Assembly (NCBI GenBank): GCA_029237825.1
Contig: JAQZBQ010000010.1
Span: 1 to 64,000, forward strand
Source of the DNA: Bacteroidota bacterium
GTDB taxonomy: Bacteria; Bacteroidota; Bacteroidia; B-17B0; Aurantibacillaceae
Direction of reading: 5' to 3'
Length of the DNA: 64,000 nt
A program made the position numbers and the translations under genes. Every line of letters starts with the position of its first letter. Within the stretch, counting starts at the first letter, position 1. Under the pieces are notes generated by a model. The model was not told the DNA's origin, did not search any database, and saw only the letters and a list, made by a program, of their open reading frames with translations. Positions 27,287 to 35,666 of this stretch are shown here, in pieces.

Positions 27287-27623
27287 AAGGAACAGTAATT
27301 AATTATTACCTTTGCAATGGTCGTTGGTAAGCTTAGAGCCCCTCGGACCCCAAACTAAAAGGTCAGGTACACTAGTATCTGGCCTTTTAGCGTTTCAGGA
27401 ACTAAGGAATGCCTCGTTATACCTTTTGTTCAGCATCAAATGCACAGTTGAATCTTTCCAATTAATCCCATTTTGCTTAGCGTACCTAATTGCCATAACA
27501 GTTACTTTGCCTTACACTAAGTGCAAGCTATTAGGGATTTAGTCGATTATAACGTACATCGTACGCATAATAGAGTAATTTAACAGCAGTAATATCCATA
27601 AGAATCCTTATATTTTAAAAAAC
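27287..27623. other. Intergenic stretch with a hairpin and a 33-codon minus-strand ORF
   Basis: No convincing plus-strand gene: the open frame at 27312-27542 lacks coding character. On the minus strand, ATG 27496 to TGA 27395 encodes 33 residues beginning MAIRYAKQNGINWKDS, directly followed by a 12-bp hairpin. It may be the remnant of a larger gene or a small peptide. Confidence 0.4.
27355..27390. terminator. Palindromic hairpin after the RM gene
   Basis: Arms CTAAAAGGTCAG and CTGGCCTTTTAG pair over 12 bp with one T-G pair and a 12-nt loop containing ACTAGT. It may terminate the RM gene on the plus strand and the 33-codon frame on the minus strand, although only short T runs follow. Confidence 0.55.
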
Positions 27624-27962
27624 ATGGAAATAATTAATAGTGACAAAGTTAACTGGCCGGAGCTTTTTTTAAAATACGAGTATATTGTTGTGAATTACCA
27701 ACCCGATTTAGAATGCCCGGGTTGTTATGAAACCAATCACGTATTTATTGAGTTATCGAAAAAACAAGAGTTTGAAGAAGTGAAATTTCTGTGGGTAGAC
27801 TCAAGAAATAACCCCATAGCTGAGCAATTTATAAAAAAAACGCAATCGGCCTTTATTGCTGTATTTAAAGACGGCTTTCTTGTTGAATGTAATAATGTAA
27901 CAGGCGAGCAGGATTTAAGGGATATGTTGAACAGATTATTAGTATTTAAAATTAAATTATAG
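27624..27962 (+). CDS. Thioredoxin-like protein with CPGC motif
   Basis: A 112-residue thioredoxin-fold protein with a CxxC at C31-P-G-C34 in the right place after the first strand (YIVVNYQPDLECPGC), a second strand VKFLWVDSRNNP and the AFIAVFKDG strand before the last helix. No signal peptide. The usual cis-Pro region reads QSAFIAVF, so the cis-Pro is not obvious. It is 4 nt before a paralogous gene. Probably a cytoplasmic redox or stress protein; the partner is unknown. Confidence 0.7.
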   Translation: MEIINSDKVNWPELFLKYEYIVVNYQPDLECPGCYETNHVFIELSKKQEFEEVKFLWVDSRNNPIAEQFIKKTQSAFIAVFKDGFLVECNNVTGEQDLRDMLNRLLVFKIKL

Positions 27963-27965
27963 GTC

Positions 27966-28295
27966 ATGGCGGTAAACGAAACATCAGATTCATTATTATT
28001 CCTTCAGGTAGCAGAAAATGACAGGGTAATCCTTAAATATCATACCAAAGATTGTGGTAAGCCATGTGCTGATTTTATTCCCGTGTTTAAATCGTTGTCG
28101 GAAGAAAAGAAGTATAAAGACATTATTTTCCTGGTGGTTGATGCAGATAATAACCCTCGGGCTAAAGAACGGATATTAGAAATGAATCAGCCCGTAATAA
28201 CCATTTACTATAAAGGGAAATTATTAGAAAGCCGCCACACATCTAATAAGGAAGGTGTAGAAGCGTTATTAGAAGAGCTCCTAAAGGTTGATTAG
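27966..28295 (+). CDS. Thioredoxin-like protein with C-x3-C motif
   Basis: A 109-residue paralogue of the preceding gene, sharing the layout VILKYHTKDCGKPC, FLVVDADNNPRAKE and QPVITIYYKGKLLE. The active site is C30-GKP-C34, one residue longer than thioredoxin, and a Pro (QPVIT) is at the cis-Pro position. No signal peptide. The pair are co-transcribed (4-nt gap). They resemble YtxJ/thioredoxin-like stress proteins only loosely. Confidence 0.72.
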   Translation: MAVNETSDSLLFLQVAENDRVILKYHTKDCGKPCADFIPVFKSLSEEKKYKDIIFLVVDADNNPRAKERILEMNQPVITIYYKGKLLESRHTSNKEGVEALLEELLKVD

Positions 28296-28621
28296 GCAAC
28301 ACATTCATAACCCACATTGTTAGATAAGTGGATTTTATTTTACCGTGCATCGTAAAAAAGGTTTTTTCCGAAAAAAAAATCCTTTTAAAGTTTTACTTAC
28401 CTCTTCCCAAACACTTAAAAGGTTTACAGAGCCTTGCCAATGGCTCAGTGCAGTTTTTAAAACTATAGTATAAAATAATTCATTTATGATATATTAATAA
28501 CGCAGCTTATTGGAGTGATTTTTGCGTATACTTGTACCGGCGAAACAATTCATACTTATTTAGGTTGTTTATTAAAAGCTCTCTTTTCAGAGGATACTGA
28601 TTACCTATAACATCTAAATTT
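28296..28621. other. Gene-free stretch with hairpins
   Basis: Contains a terminator-like AT-rich hairpin at 28354-28388 (AAAAGG-TTTTTT / AAAAAAAT-CCTTTT) and a small GAGCC/GGCTC hairpin at 28429-28446. No gene seen. Confidence 0.45.
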
Positions 28622-28894
28622 ATGATACTAAGCGCCAGGTTGGAGTTGTTGGCTTTACGAGCTATTTTGCTAACATTTAAAAACGACGGTGCCCCGCACC
28701 TGAAAAATACCCTTTCGGAGTTTGACCTCTCATTAAGTGCCGAAACCATACCTGTACACCGCTTCCTCAACAGACTGTTTCTTAGTGCGAGTGGTTCACC
28801 TGTAAATTATGTTGAATTTAATACCATTAAAACCGAATTTATAGATGAAATAGATTCTATTTTAAGTTCACCTGTTACACCGTCTGTTGGGTAA
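28622..28894 (+). CDS. Possible small protein, 90 aa
   Basis: A 90-residue frame starting at ATG 28622, helical at the N-terminus (ILSARLELLALRAILLTFK). No recognised domain. An overlapping minus-strand frame (28507-28770) is a rival. The plus frame is favoured by its fuller open span and better amino-acid composition, but no clear promoter or RBS is seen. Low confidence. Confidence 0.35.
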   Translation: MILSARLELLALRAILLTFKNDGAPHLKNTLSEFDLSLSAETIPVHRFLNRLFLSASGSPVNYVEFNTIKTEFIDEIDSILSSPVTPSVG

Positions 28895-29073
28895 TGCACC
28901 CGGGCTGGCAGAAAATAAAGGTATAGTATTCAATAAGTAAAAACAAGTGAGTGAACATCAGCGAAAAAAGGTCGCCAAAAACCATATTATAACAAGGAGC
29001 AACAATGCCTGATGGAATTATGATGATTTTTATTTTAAAAGAAGGAATTGACCCACTATTGAAACACCCTTAA

Positions 29074-29577
29074 CTATGCTTGTCCCCTGCTTAAATCAAT
29101 CAACACCTTAGAAGTAAGGAGTTGTTCGTGGGTAGTATAGTGATCCATTTCATCCATAATTAAGGTATGCACTACCGCGTTTTGCGTATACGATTGCAGG
29201 AAAAAATTAAACATTTTACGCTTCACACGCGTTCCTAAAATAATGTCTTCAGCCAGAACTTCCGAACGGTCTAAAATCTTTTGTCCTTTTTTATCTACAA
29301 TTTGATTGTTTTTGTACGAGAGAAGATTCTTCTCTACCAATGTAACAACCTTATTATGGGCCAAAGCTTCTAACAACTCTTTGTTCGTATCCATACTCAT
29401 CGTTACCAAATCCTTTTCCGAGAGTTTTGATAACGGACGCATCATTGGCAAATCCACTTCCCGGCAAAACCTAATTCCAACCAATACAAACTCTTCCAGT
29501 TTGTTGTTCAATAAAAAGTTCGCATAATCAGGTATATACTGAAATTTAAGCGCAGATTTAAGGTGATCAGGTATCAT
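29074..29577 (-). CDS. Stand-alone sensor domain, 167 aa
   Basis: A 167-residue helical protein. The sequence HLKSALKFQYIPDYANFLL, then LVGIRFCREVDLPMMRPLSKLSE and ELLEALAHNKV, resembles the N-terminal sensor region found before PAS or kinase domains in many Bacteroidota hybrid histidine kinases (family knowledge, recalled). Here it is free-standing, without a kinase. It is the last gene of the RR-RsbQ-HK operon, 171 nt after the kinase stop. Its fold and ligand are unknown. Confidence 0.65.
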   Translation of the reverse strand: MIPDHLKSALKFQYIPDYANFLLNNKLEEFVLVGIRFCREVDLPMMRPLSKLSEKDLVTMSMDTNKELLEALAHNKVVTLVEKNLLSYKNNQIVDKKGQKILDRSEVLAEDIILGTRVKRKMFNFFLQSYTQNAVVHTLIMDEMDHYTTHEQLLTSKVLIDLSRGQA

Positions 29578-29748
29578 AATTTAGAATTAAGGGTTGCAAA
29601 ATTAGTAAATCGGGCAAAATAAGAAAAACGTTAATAATCTTTTAGCTTAAAAATTAAATTCGAACGTCGGAACAAAGCCGTTTTAATAAAAGGTGTCAAA
29701 TTAATAATCTGGTAAATATGAAAGGCATTATAACCATCGCAGTCAATT

Positions 29749-30921
29749 TTAAAAGTATTTTGTAAAAGGCAAAATGATTGTTACTGTTGTTCCAACATCT
29801 TCAATGGAATCAATGGAAATATTGCCGCCATGTTTTTCTACAATTTTCTTGCATAATGATAAACCAATCCCGCTACTCAATGGGTCGCTGTGGAGCTTTT
29901 TAAACATTGAAAAAACATAGTCTTTATGTGCGCTGTCAAAGCCATGGCCATCATCGCTAAAAGTGATTCTGGCAACATCATGGTATTCATAAGTGTCGCT
30001 GGTTTCTTTAAAAATGTTATCCCTGTACACAGCACAGGATATGGAAAGTCGCACGTGATCACCGTGCCTGAATTTAACAGCATTGCTAAGTAAGTGGAAA
30101 AATAAAAGCGTTAAATCGTCTGCTATTCCCTGAACTTCGGGTAGCGTGTCCTGTACAATTTCTAAGCCGGTAAATCCTGTTTCTTCACTAATTCTTTCTT
30201 CTGCCTGCTTAAGGCATTCATTCAGGTTTACAGGTTGCATTGCTGAGTTTTCATGGTTTAAGCCAAGAAACAAATTTAAAGAGGAGTTAATTGTTTTGAG
30301 ACGGATTGCACTTTTAATTACTTTTTCAGAATAATCCTCGCTTTTATCCTCCTGTCCCAGGCGGGAAAATAATAGGATTTTGCGTACACATTCCTGCATT
30401 TCATGATTGACGATATTATTAAATTGCAGCAATTCGTCATGCAGTTTGTTAAGCGTATGTACTTTTTCGTTGAGTTCCCTGCTGTGCTTTTGAATGGCTT
30501 CGCGGGCTGCTATTAACTCCTTGTTTTCATTTAACGCCTGCTCCGCTTTTTTCTTTGCAGCCAATATTTCCTCTTCATATTTCCTGCGGTTTGGTACCGG
30601 TAAAAAAATACATACGTGAAGTGTACCATCCCCGGTTTCCACTTTTTTGGCACTGGTTATAACCGGCACAAGCGTTCCGTTTTTGCTTTTAAGGTTCAGA
30701 AAAATTTCATGAACGCTTTCCTGCATTTTCAGCAAGGGAAAAAAGTGAGTCTGAAAAAAGATGCGCCCCGCTATATCCAGTAAGTATTCAAATTTTAATC
30801 CGTCTAATTCCGACTTAAGATAGCCAAGCATTTTGCACAGCGTGGCATTTATCTCAACGATGATTCCTTTATCATTAAAAGAAACGTACCCGTTAGGAAC
30901 ATTATCAAAGTCTATGGCCAA
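29749..30921 (-). CDS. PAS-domain sensor histidine kinase
   Basis: A 390-residue cytoplasmic kinase. The PAS domain is at residues about 5-110 (VSFNDKGIIVEINATLCKML, GDGTLHVCIFLPV), then a coiled coil (115-165), and the HisKA helix with H173 (NIVNHEMQECVRKI). The HATPase domain is at about 265-385 (HLLSNAVKF, SDDGHGFD, SSGIGLSLCKKIVEKHGG). The start is TTG 30921: the first ATG lies at residue 31 and would remove part of the PAS fold. It begins 6 nt after the RsbQ-like gene. RsbQ in Bacillus is needed for signalling through the PAS protein RsbP, so this kinase may take the place of RsbP (inference). Confidence 0.9.
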   Translation of the reverse strand: MAIDFDNVPNGYVSFNDKGIIVEINATLCKMLGYLKSELDGLKFEYLLDIAGRIFFQTHFFPLLKMQESVHEIFLNLKSKNGTLVPVITSAKKVETGDGTLHVCIFLPVPNRRKYEEEILAAKKKAEQALNENKELIAAREAIQKHSRELNEKVHTLNKLHDELLQFNNIVNHEMQECVRKILLFSRLGQEDKSEDYSEKVIKSAIRLKTINSSLNLFLGLNHENSAMQPVNLNECLKQAEERISEETGFTGLEIVQDTLPEVQGIADDLTLLFFHLLSNAVKFRHGDHVRLSISCAVYRDNIFKETSDTYEYHDVARITFSDDGHGFDSAHKDYVFSMFKKLHSDPLSSGIGLSLCKKIVEKHGGNISIDSIEDVGTTVTIILPFTKYF

Positions 30922-30927
30922 TTTTAA

Positions 30928-31737
30928 TTAGTTCTGGTTAACAGCGAGGTATTCCTTAATGGCTTCAATGGTTTCTTCGGGTGCACTCATGTGCGGGCAA
31001 TGTCCGGTTGCTTCTAAAACCCTGAGTGAACTGTTTGGGATATGTGAATGGAGGTAATTTCCAACTTCCAGTGGCGCAATGATATCATCTGAGCATTGCA
31101 GAATAAGCGAGGGTGTTTTTACTTTTTTCAAATCACCTCGGTTATCTGACAGGAAAGTGACTTCCGCAAATTGACGCGCAATAACAGGGTCGGTTGAACA
31201 AAAACTCTCGGTTAATTCTGTTGCAAGCTCAGGGTGATCAGGATTTTTCATAATTGCCGGCGCTAAAAAGTTAGCCCATCCAATGTAGTTTTTCTCCATG
31301 GTATCCAGTAATTCCAGAATGTCTTTTTTTGCGAAACCGCCTAAATACCCCTCATCATTTATGTATCTTGGTGAGGGGCCAACCATGATGATATGGCTAA
31401 AATATTCAGGATGTTTAATGGAAGCCAATGCACCAATCATACCGCTAACGGAGTGCCCAACAAAAATTGAATTTTTTAATTGAAGCGCCTCACAAACTTC
31501 AAGAACATCTTCTGCATATCCGGCAAGTTCGCTGTACCGCCCCTTGTTATAGGCTTTGATATCAGAATTACCGGATCCTACATAATCAAAGAGTACCACT
31601 TTATAGTGGTCGGTAAAAGCGGGCGTAATAAAACGCCACATATTTTGGTCGCATCCAAACCCGTGCGCAAATACCATTGTTTGGGTACCGTTGCCAATGA
31701 TTTTTACATTATTTCGTTTAAGAATATCCTGTTTCAT
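30928..31737 (-). CDS. rsbQ: RsbQ-like alpha/beta hydrolase
   Basis: A 269-residue hydrolase strikingly similar to Bacillus RsbQ and the plant KAI2/D14 receptors. Recognisable segments are FAHGFGCDQNMWRFITPAF, LFDYVGSGNSDI, EVCEALQL and FVGHSVSGMIGALAS. The triad is Ser96 in GHSVSG, Asp217/218 in QCSDDIIAP and His246 in TGHCPHM, with nearly the same spacing as RsbQ (Ser96, Asp219, His247 in B. subtilis by recollection). In Bacillus, RsbQ activates the PAS phosphatase RsbP under energy stress, probably through a hydrophobic ligand. Here it lies between a response regulator (2 nt) and a PAS kinase (6 nt). Confidence 0.9.
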   Translation of the reverse strand: MKQDILKRNNVKIIGNGTQTMVFAHGFGCDQNMWRFITPAFTDHYKVVLFDYVGSGNSDIKAYNKGRYSELAGYAEDVLEVCEALQLKNSIFVGHSVSGMIGALASIKHPEYFSHIIMVGPSPRYINDEGYLGGFAKKDILELLDTMEKNYIGWANFLAPAIMKNPDHPELATELTESFCSTDPVIARQFAEVTFLSDNRGDLKKVKTPSLILQCSDDIIAPLEVGNYLHSHIPNSSLRVLEATGHCPHMSAPEETIEAIKEYLAVNQN

Positions 31738-31739
31738 AA

Positions 31740-32207
31740 TTAATATCCGGAAGTGGTCCGTACTTGAAAAAATTGTGATGTATTTGAACTTAAAAAACTT
31801 TTAAAATTCCCGTTGAGATTTTGAGCGATTAAACTAAGCATTTTCTTTAGTTCAGTAGGTTTATCGGGCTTAACACAGTAACTATCAGCTCCTAAGTCAT
31901 AGGCAATATTTACCTCACGTGGGTTAGACGAACTGGATAACATAATTACAGGGATGTCTTTAATGCGAGCGTCATGCTTTACGGTTGTCAGAAATTGCCA
32001 ACCCGTCATCACGGGCATGTTGATGTCGAGAAAAATTACATCAGGAACAGGTTTAGACGGGTTATTAAGATACTCCAGTGCATCTGTTCCACTGGGTTCA
32101 CTGATGCAATCAATCTCTTCTGATATCTGATTTAACGATTTACAGAAAAGCTCTCTGTCATCATCATCATCATCAATTACCATAATATGTTTTTCAATTG
32201 AGTCCAT
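31740..32207 (-). CDS. Response regulator receiver
   Basis: A 155-residue CheY-like protein: MVIDDDDDDRELF at the N-terminus, phospho-acceptor Asp in DVIFLDINMPVMTGW, Ser/Thr in IPVIMLSSSSNPRE and Lys in SYCVKPDKPTEL. Residues 130-155 form a short tail without output domain. It is the first gene of the minus-strand operon (response regulator, RsbQ, PAS kinase, sensor domain). It is probably the phospho-acceptor for that kinase. Confidence 0.92.
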   Translation of the reverse strand: MDSIEKHIMVIDDDDDDRELFCKSLNQISEEIDCISEPSGTDALEYLNNPSKPVPDVIFLDINMPVMTGWQFLTTVKHDARIKDIPVIMLSSSSNPREVNIAYDLGADSYCVKPDKPTELKKMLSLIAQNLNGNFKSFLSSNTSQFFQVRTTSGY

Positions 32208-32474
32208 GTAGTGTTGAATTTAATGCGATGTAACGTGTGGTGCAAAACTACTGATATGCCAATAAAAACGATTTTCTTTTCGATAAAAGGGTAATTTGAT
32301 TGGGTGGCGCAGGTTACACTGTTTTGAAAACGCTGGTTTAGTTTCGTATAAATTAATCGGTAAGAGGGTAAAAAACGTCGTTTGTATGTAAAGGTTTTAA
32401 ATCTTAATAGTTTAACTTTACAACCTTTATGGATAGTTCCTGTTTCCAGGGATTATTATAATTTAAAACGTACT

Positions 32475-32864
32475 ATGAATAAAAAAGAAGAACTAGAGGA
32501 ACTACATAATAAAATGATCCAGGAAATTCAGGACTATGCGATCATTTTAATGGATAAAGACGGAACGATACTTTCCTGGAATAAAGGGGCAGAAAAAATA
32601 AAAGGTTATAAAGAATCGGAGATCATAGGTCAAAACTTCCGTTTGTTTTATTTACCAAGTGATCGGGAAGCACATTTGCCGGAAAAATTAATTGAGCAAG
32701 CCTCCAAAGAAGGTCGCGCCAAACATATTGGCAGGCGGGTAAGAAAAGACGGCAGTACCTTTTGGGGCAGCATTTTAATTACCGCCTTGCATAATAAAGC
32801 AGGTGAAGTCATTGGTTTTACCAAGCTCACACGCGAACTTGAAGAAGGCCGCAAATCAGATTAA
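32475..32864 (+). CDS. PAS domain protein, 129 aa
   Basis: The frame is open from 32382, but ATG 32475 starts a coherent PAS protein: IQDYAIILMDKDGTILSWNKGAEKI, FRLFYLPSDREAHLPEKLI, SILITALHNKAGEVIGFTKLTRE. It is a single PAS domain with the haem/flavin-type GxxxxxxFTKxTRD-like ending often seen in photosensor and redox PAS domains. No output domain. Divergent from the RsbQ operon (268 nt between starts) and likely part of the same signalling island. Confidence 0.85.
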   Translation: MNKKEELEELHNKMIQEIQDYAIILMDKDGTILSWNKGAEKIKGYKESEIIGQNFRLFYLPSDREAHLPEKLIEQASKEGRAKHIGRRVRKDGSTFWGSILITALHNKAGEVIGFTKLTRELEEGRKSD

Positions 32865-32896
32865 AACTAACCAGCAATGTATTGGTAACTAAACTT

Positions 32897-33091
32897 TTAA
32901 TGCGCGTTACTTGAATCTTTGGAATCGGCTTTGCTTTCTGGTTGAGCCGAATTCTCCTGTGGATTTTGATCTACTTTCTCGTTGTAATTTCCGGGCTCTT
33001 GTGAGTTGGATGCGCCGTTGTTTCCGCTCCGGTGTTCTCCACAGGATATAAATGCAAGCCCTAGGCAGGCAATGATTAGTTTAATTTTCAT
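32897..33091 (-). CDS. Small lipoprotein, 64 aa
   Basis: A 64-residue lipoprotein: signal MKIKLIIACLGLAFISC with the lipid Cys at residue 17, followed by a low-complexity Asn/Ser/Gln/Lys/Asp tail. No structured domain. Start ATG 33091. Confidence 0.65.
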   Translation of the reverse strand: MKIKLIIACLGLAFISCGEHRSGNNGASNSQEPGNYNEKVDQNPQENSAQPESKADSKDSSNAH

Positions 33092-33204
33092 GGTGTAAGT
33101 TTTGATTTAAGGTTCAAAACTACACAGTCAATGCCTATACTAAATAATTAATCGATGAGGCCGCTAAATGCATGGCTGTAATACTGTTAATGGTAAAGTA
33201 CTTT

Positions 33205-34065
33205 TTATTTAATATGCCTCAGCGCTTTTAAAGTAAAGTAGATTGAAAGTAAATTGAACAAAGGAATGATAAAAATTACCGGGATAACCGTGTAACCTAA
33301 AGATGCCATCATTAACACTTTCGAAGTTAAAGCAGTCATTAAAATTGCCAGGAATACGATATAAACCAAACTCAATTTATAGCCAATTTCCTTTCGCTTT
33401 AAAAGCAAAATTCCAGATATAAACGCTGCCGGTAATAAAATGGAAAGATCAAGGGCTTGAACAACCAGCGTGGTATAGTGCTCAACTTCCTTTGGAATAC
33501 TAAATGTGAGTGCTGGTGGCAAAACAATTGACAACCATAATAATGCAATGGAAATGGAAGTAAAGATTAAGAATAATCCCAACCCTTTTGCGGGGAAGCC
33601 TGATAAAATATGACTTGCGATGTCTTCCCTGAATATAGAGAAGAAAGACAAAACAAAACCATAGAAACTTAATGACAAGAGTAAAACCCATAATAGAAAA
33701 AGCGAATTGTACATGGCCATCATTGAAAAGAACAGGTAGGTTACTAAAAAATAGCCAAGAACGCCGGTCAGAAAAATTTTTGCCCGCAGAGACTCTTTTC
33801 TATAATAGTAAAGGCTCACCAACAAAAATGGAATAGCAACAAAGAGCGTAATAATATCCTGAGCAATACCTTGCGGCGCCACTTCAGCAGACATCTGATG
33901 GTAAACACCTTTGCCGTACAACTTAACTTCCTGCCCTCTTACAGAAATATGGGAAGATGGGCCGGGCCCGCCTTTGAAAAAAATACCAATTGTGGCAGCT
34001 ATTGCAGAAAGCAAGGCGATGCAGAGAACGATAATACTTATGGTACTCTTACGCTGCATATTCAT
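33205..34065 (-). CDS. Multi-pass membrane protein, 286 aa
   Basis: Unrecognised integral membrane protein with about seven to eight hydrophobic helices (residues 7-25, 70-85, 95-112, 116-140, 165-185, 200-218, 225-245, 250-275). Between the first two helices is a soluble loop (about 30-65). The gene start overlaps the end of the 129-residue membrane protein gene (17 nt; 11 nt if the third-codon ATG is used), so the two are translationally coupled. Confidence 0.7.
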   Translation of the reverse strand: MNMQRKSTISIIVLCIALLSAIAATIGIFFKGGPGPSSHISVRGQEVKLYGKGVYHQMSAEVAPQGIAQDIITLFVAIPFLLVSLYYYRKESLRAKIFLTGVLGYFLVTYLFFSMMAMYNSLFLLWVLLLSLSFYGFVLSFFSIFREDIASHILSGFPAKGLGLFLIFTSISIALLWLSIVLPPALTFSIPKEVEHYTTLVVQALDLSILLPAAFISGILLLKRKEIGYKLSLVYIVFLAILMTALTSKVLMMASLGYTVIPVIFIIPLFNLLSIYFTLKALRHIK

Positions 34066-34438
34066 GGCGCTTTGGTAAATAACGTGCGAGGATAAATATA
34101 ATAACAGCGAATATTATAATAGCAGGTTGCATCCACGAAACATAACCGATAATCGATACCTGTACAACTATCCATGCTAACAACAAGACTGCACAGGCAA
34201 CAGACATCCCGCGCGCGCGTACTGAATTTTTAAAGACCAATACTGAACTTAGGGCACACATCCCACCAACAACAACAAAAAGGAAAACTCCAGGAATAAA
34301 ATAGGAAGTAAACGGACTGCCTTCTAACCAGGATAAAGGTATGCTTTCCGCACCCGATAAACCATAATAACCGCCACCAAAGGCATTAAGCGCAATAAAA
34401 GCCAGCAAACAGCCTAAAAAAATCCGGATTATTTTCAT
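34049..34438 (-). CDS. Membrane protein, 129 aa
   Basis: Unrecognised protein with four hydrophobic helices (residues 4-25, 45-65, 76-95, 97-118) and a short basic C-terminus (ARYLPKRHEYAA). It precedes and overlaps the 286-residue membrane protein gene, suggesting one complex. Confidence 0.7.
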   Translation of the reverse strand: MKIIRIFLGCLLAFIALNAFGGGYYGLSGAESIPLSWLEGSPFTSYFIPGVFLFVVVGGMCALSSVLVFKNSVRARGMSVACAVLLLAWIVVQVSIIGYVSWMQPAIIIFAVIIFILARYLPKRHEYAA

Positions 34439-34670
34439 AATTAATACGTTAAAACTTAAACGATAGGAACTAACGAACTGTAAAAAAATTGGGAAAAATT
34501 ATACGCCAGAAACTGAGTAATTTAAAATTAACTAAAAAAATATAGTCAGCATATTATATCATTCAACAAAATAATAGTTTTTAATAGACAGGTTATATGT
34601 TTAAACACACCTATCGGAATGACCTTAATCAGGAACATTAAAACGGCCGAAAATTTCTGAAAGCAAAAGA

Positions 34671-35615
34671 CTATTTATAAATCTTAATAAACGGCCTTTT
34701 TCCGGTGGCCTTGTAGCCTCTTATCATGCGTTCGCTATTAAAAGCGATGCCTATATTACCGGCTTTATCAAGACAGATAGCGCCAATATCACCGTCTATT
34801 TTTTTGTTTTCTTTAAAAATAACGTAATCGCAGGCTTCCTGAACCGACATCTTTTTATAGGCTATACATGCTGAAATGGAATGTGCAAGCACACTTTTAA
34901 TCAAAAACTCACCATCACCGGTGCCGGATATTGCACAGCGGTCATTATTAGCATAACAACCTGCCCCGATAACACAGCTGTCCCCTATTCTGCCTTCCTT
35001 TGCATTTGGTGTTCCGCCTGTGGAAGTTGAGGCGGCAAGGTTTCCATCTTCATCCAGGGCAACAGCTCCCACAGTGCCATGGTAGCGCTGGTTTATTTCA
35101 TCCAGAGCAATTTCTTTGGTGTCCAGAAATTCTTCCTTAACCTTTTTTGCATACTCATCGTATTGGTACTCAGTAATAAAATAGGAATCCGGCTCCAGAC
35201 TGGTATGGATTCTTTTTGCATAATCAAGCGCACCATGTGCTCCCAAAAAGCGGTACTTTGTATTGAGCATGATGGCTTTTGCCAGGGAAATAGGGTTTTT
35301 TACATTTTGCAGCAAGGCTACAGCGCCCGAGTTCATGGTTTTTCCATCCATGATAGCAGCGTCCATTTCAACCTGTCCTAATGCATTGAGCGCCGAACCA
35401 CGGCCGGCATTAAAAATCGGGCTATTCTCCAGTTCTATCACTGCCTGCTCAACGGCATCAACAGCGGAGCCATTCTTTGCGAGAACGTTGTATCCCGCGT
35501 TCATGGCTTTTTCAATGCCTTTCTCGTATTCCTTCTTATGCTTTCTGAGGAACTCGGAATCTTCGCCGGCACCCCCGTGCACAACAATTGCTATTCTTTT
35601 TTGTTTAGCTGGCAT
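34671..35615 (-). CDS. Isoaspartyl peptidase/L-asparaginase
   Basis: A 314-residue Ntn hydrolase of the plant-type asparaginase (IaaA) family. It begins with VVHGGAG; the autocleavage/nucleophile Thr is in YHGTVGAVALDEDGNLAASTSTGG (about residue 180), and the Gly-rich GNLAASTSTGG and GTGDGEFLIK motifs are present. It hydrolyses beta-aspartyl dipeptides, including beta-Asp-Arg, and asparagine. The start is ATG 35615, 51 nt after the cyanophycinase gene on the same strand. Together they form the classical two-step cyanophycin degradation route (knowledge; coupling inferred from position). Confidence 0.93.
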   Translation of the reverse strand: MPAKQKRIAIVVHGGAGEDSEFLRKHKKEYEKGIEKAMNAGYNVLAKNGSAVDAVEQAVIELENSPIFNAGRGSALNALGQVEMDAAIMDGKTMNSGAVALLQNVKNPISLAKAIMLNTKYRFLGAHGALDYAKRIHTSLEPDSYFITEYQYDEYAKKVKEEFLDTKEIALDEINQRYHGTVGAVALDEDGNLAASTSTGGTPNAKEGRIGDSCVIGAGCYANNDRCAISGTGDGEFLIKSVLAHSISACIAYKKMSVQEACDYVIFKENKKIDGDIGAICLDKAGNIGIAFNSERMIRGYKATGKRPFIKIYK

Positions 35616-35666
35616 ATAATGAATGGCTATTGTTTTAAACGTGATAGTGGGTATTTGGTAGAGATA

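Noticed and set aside
27312-27542. A 76-codon plus-strand ORF after the restriction gene
   Set aside because: It overlaps the hairpin and shows no domain or regular codon pattern.
28507-28770. An 87-codon minus-strand ORF
   Set aside because: It competes with the plus-strand frame at 28622 and ends in low-quality sequence; neither is strong, the plus frame is slightly better.
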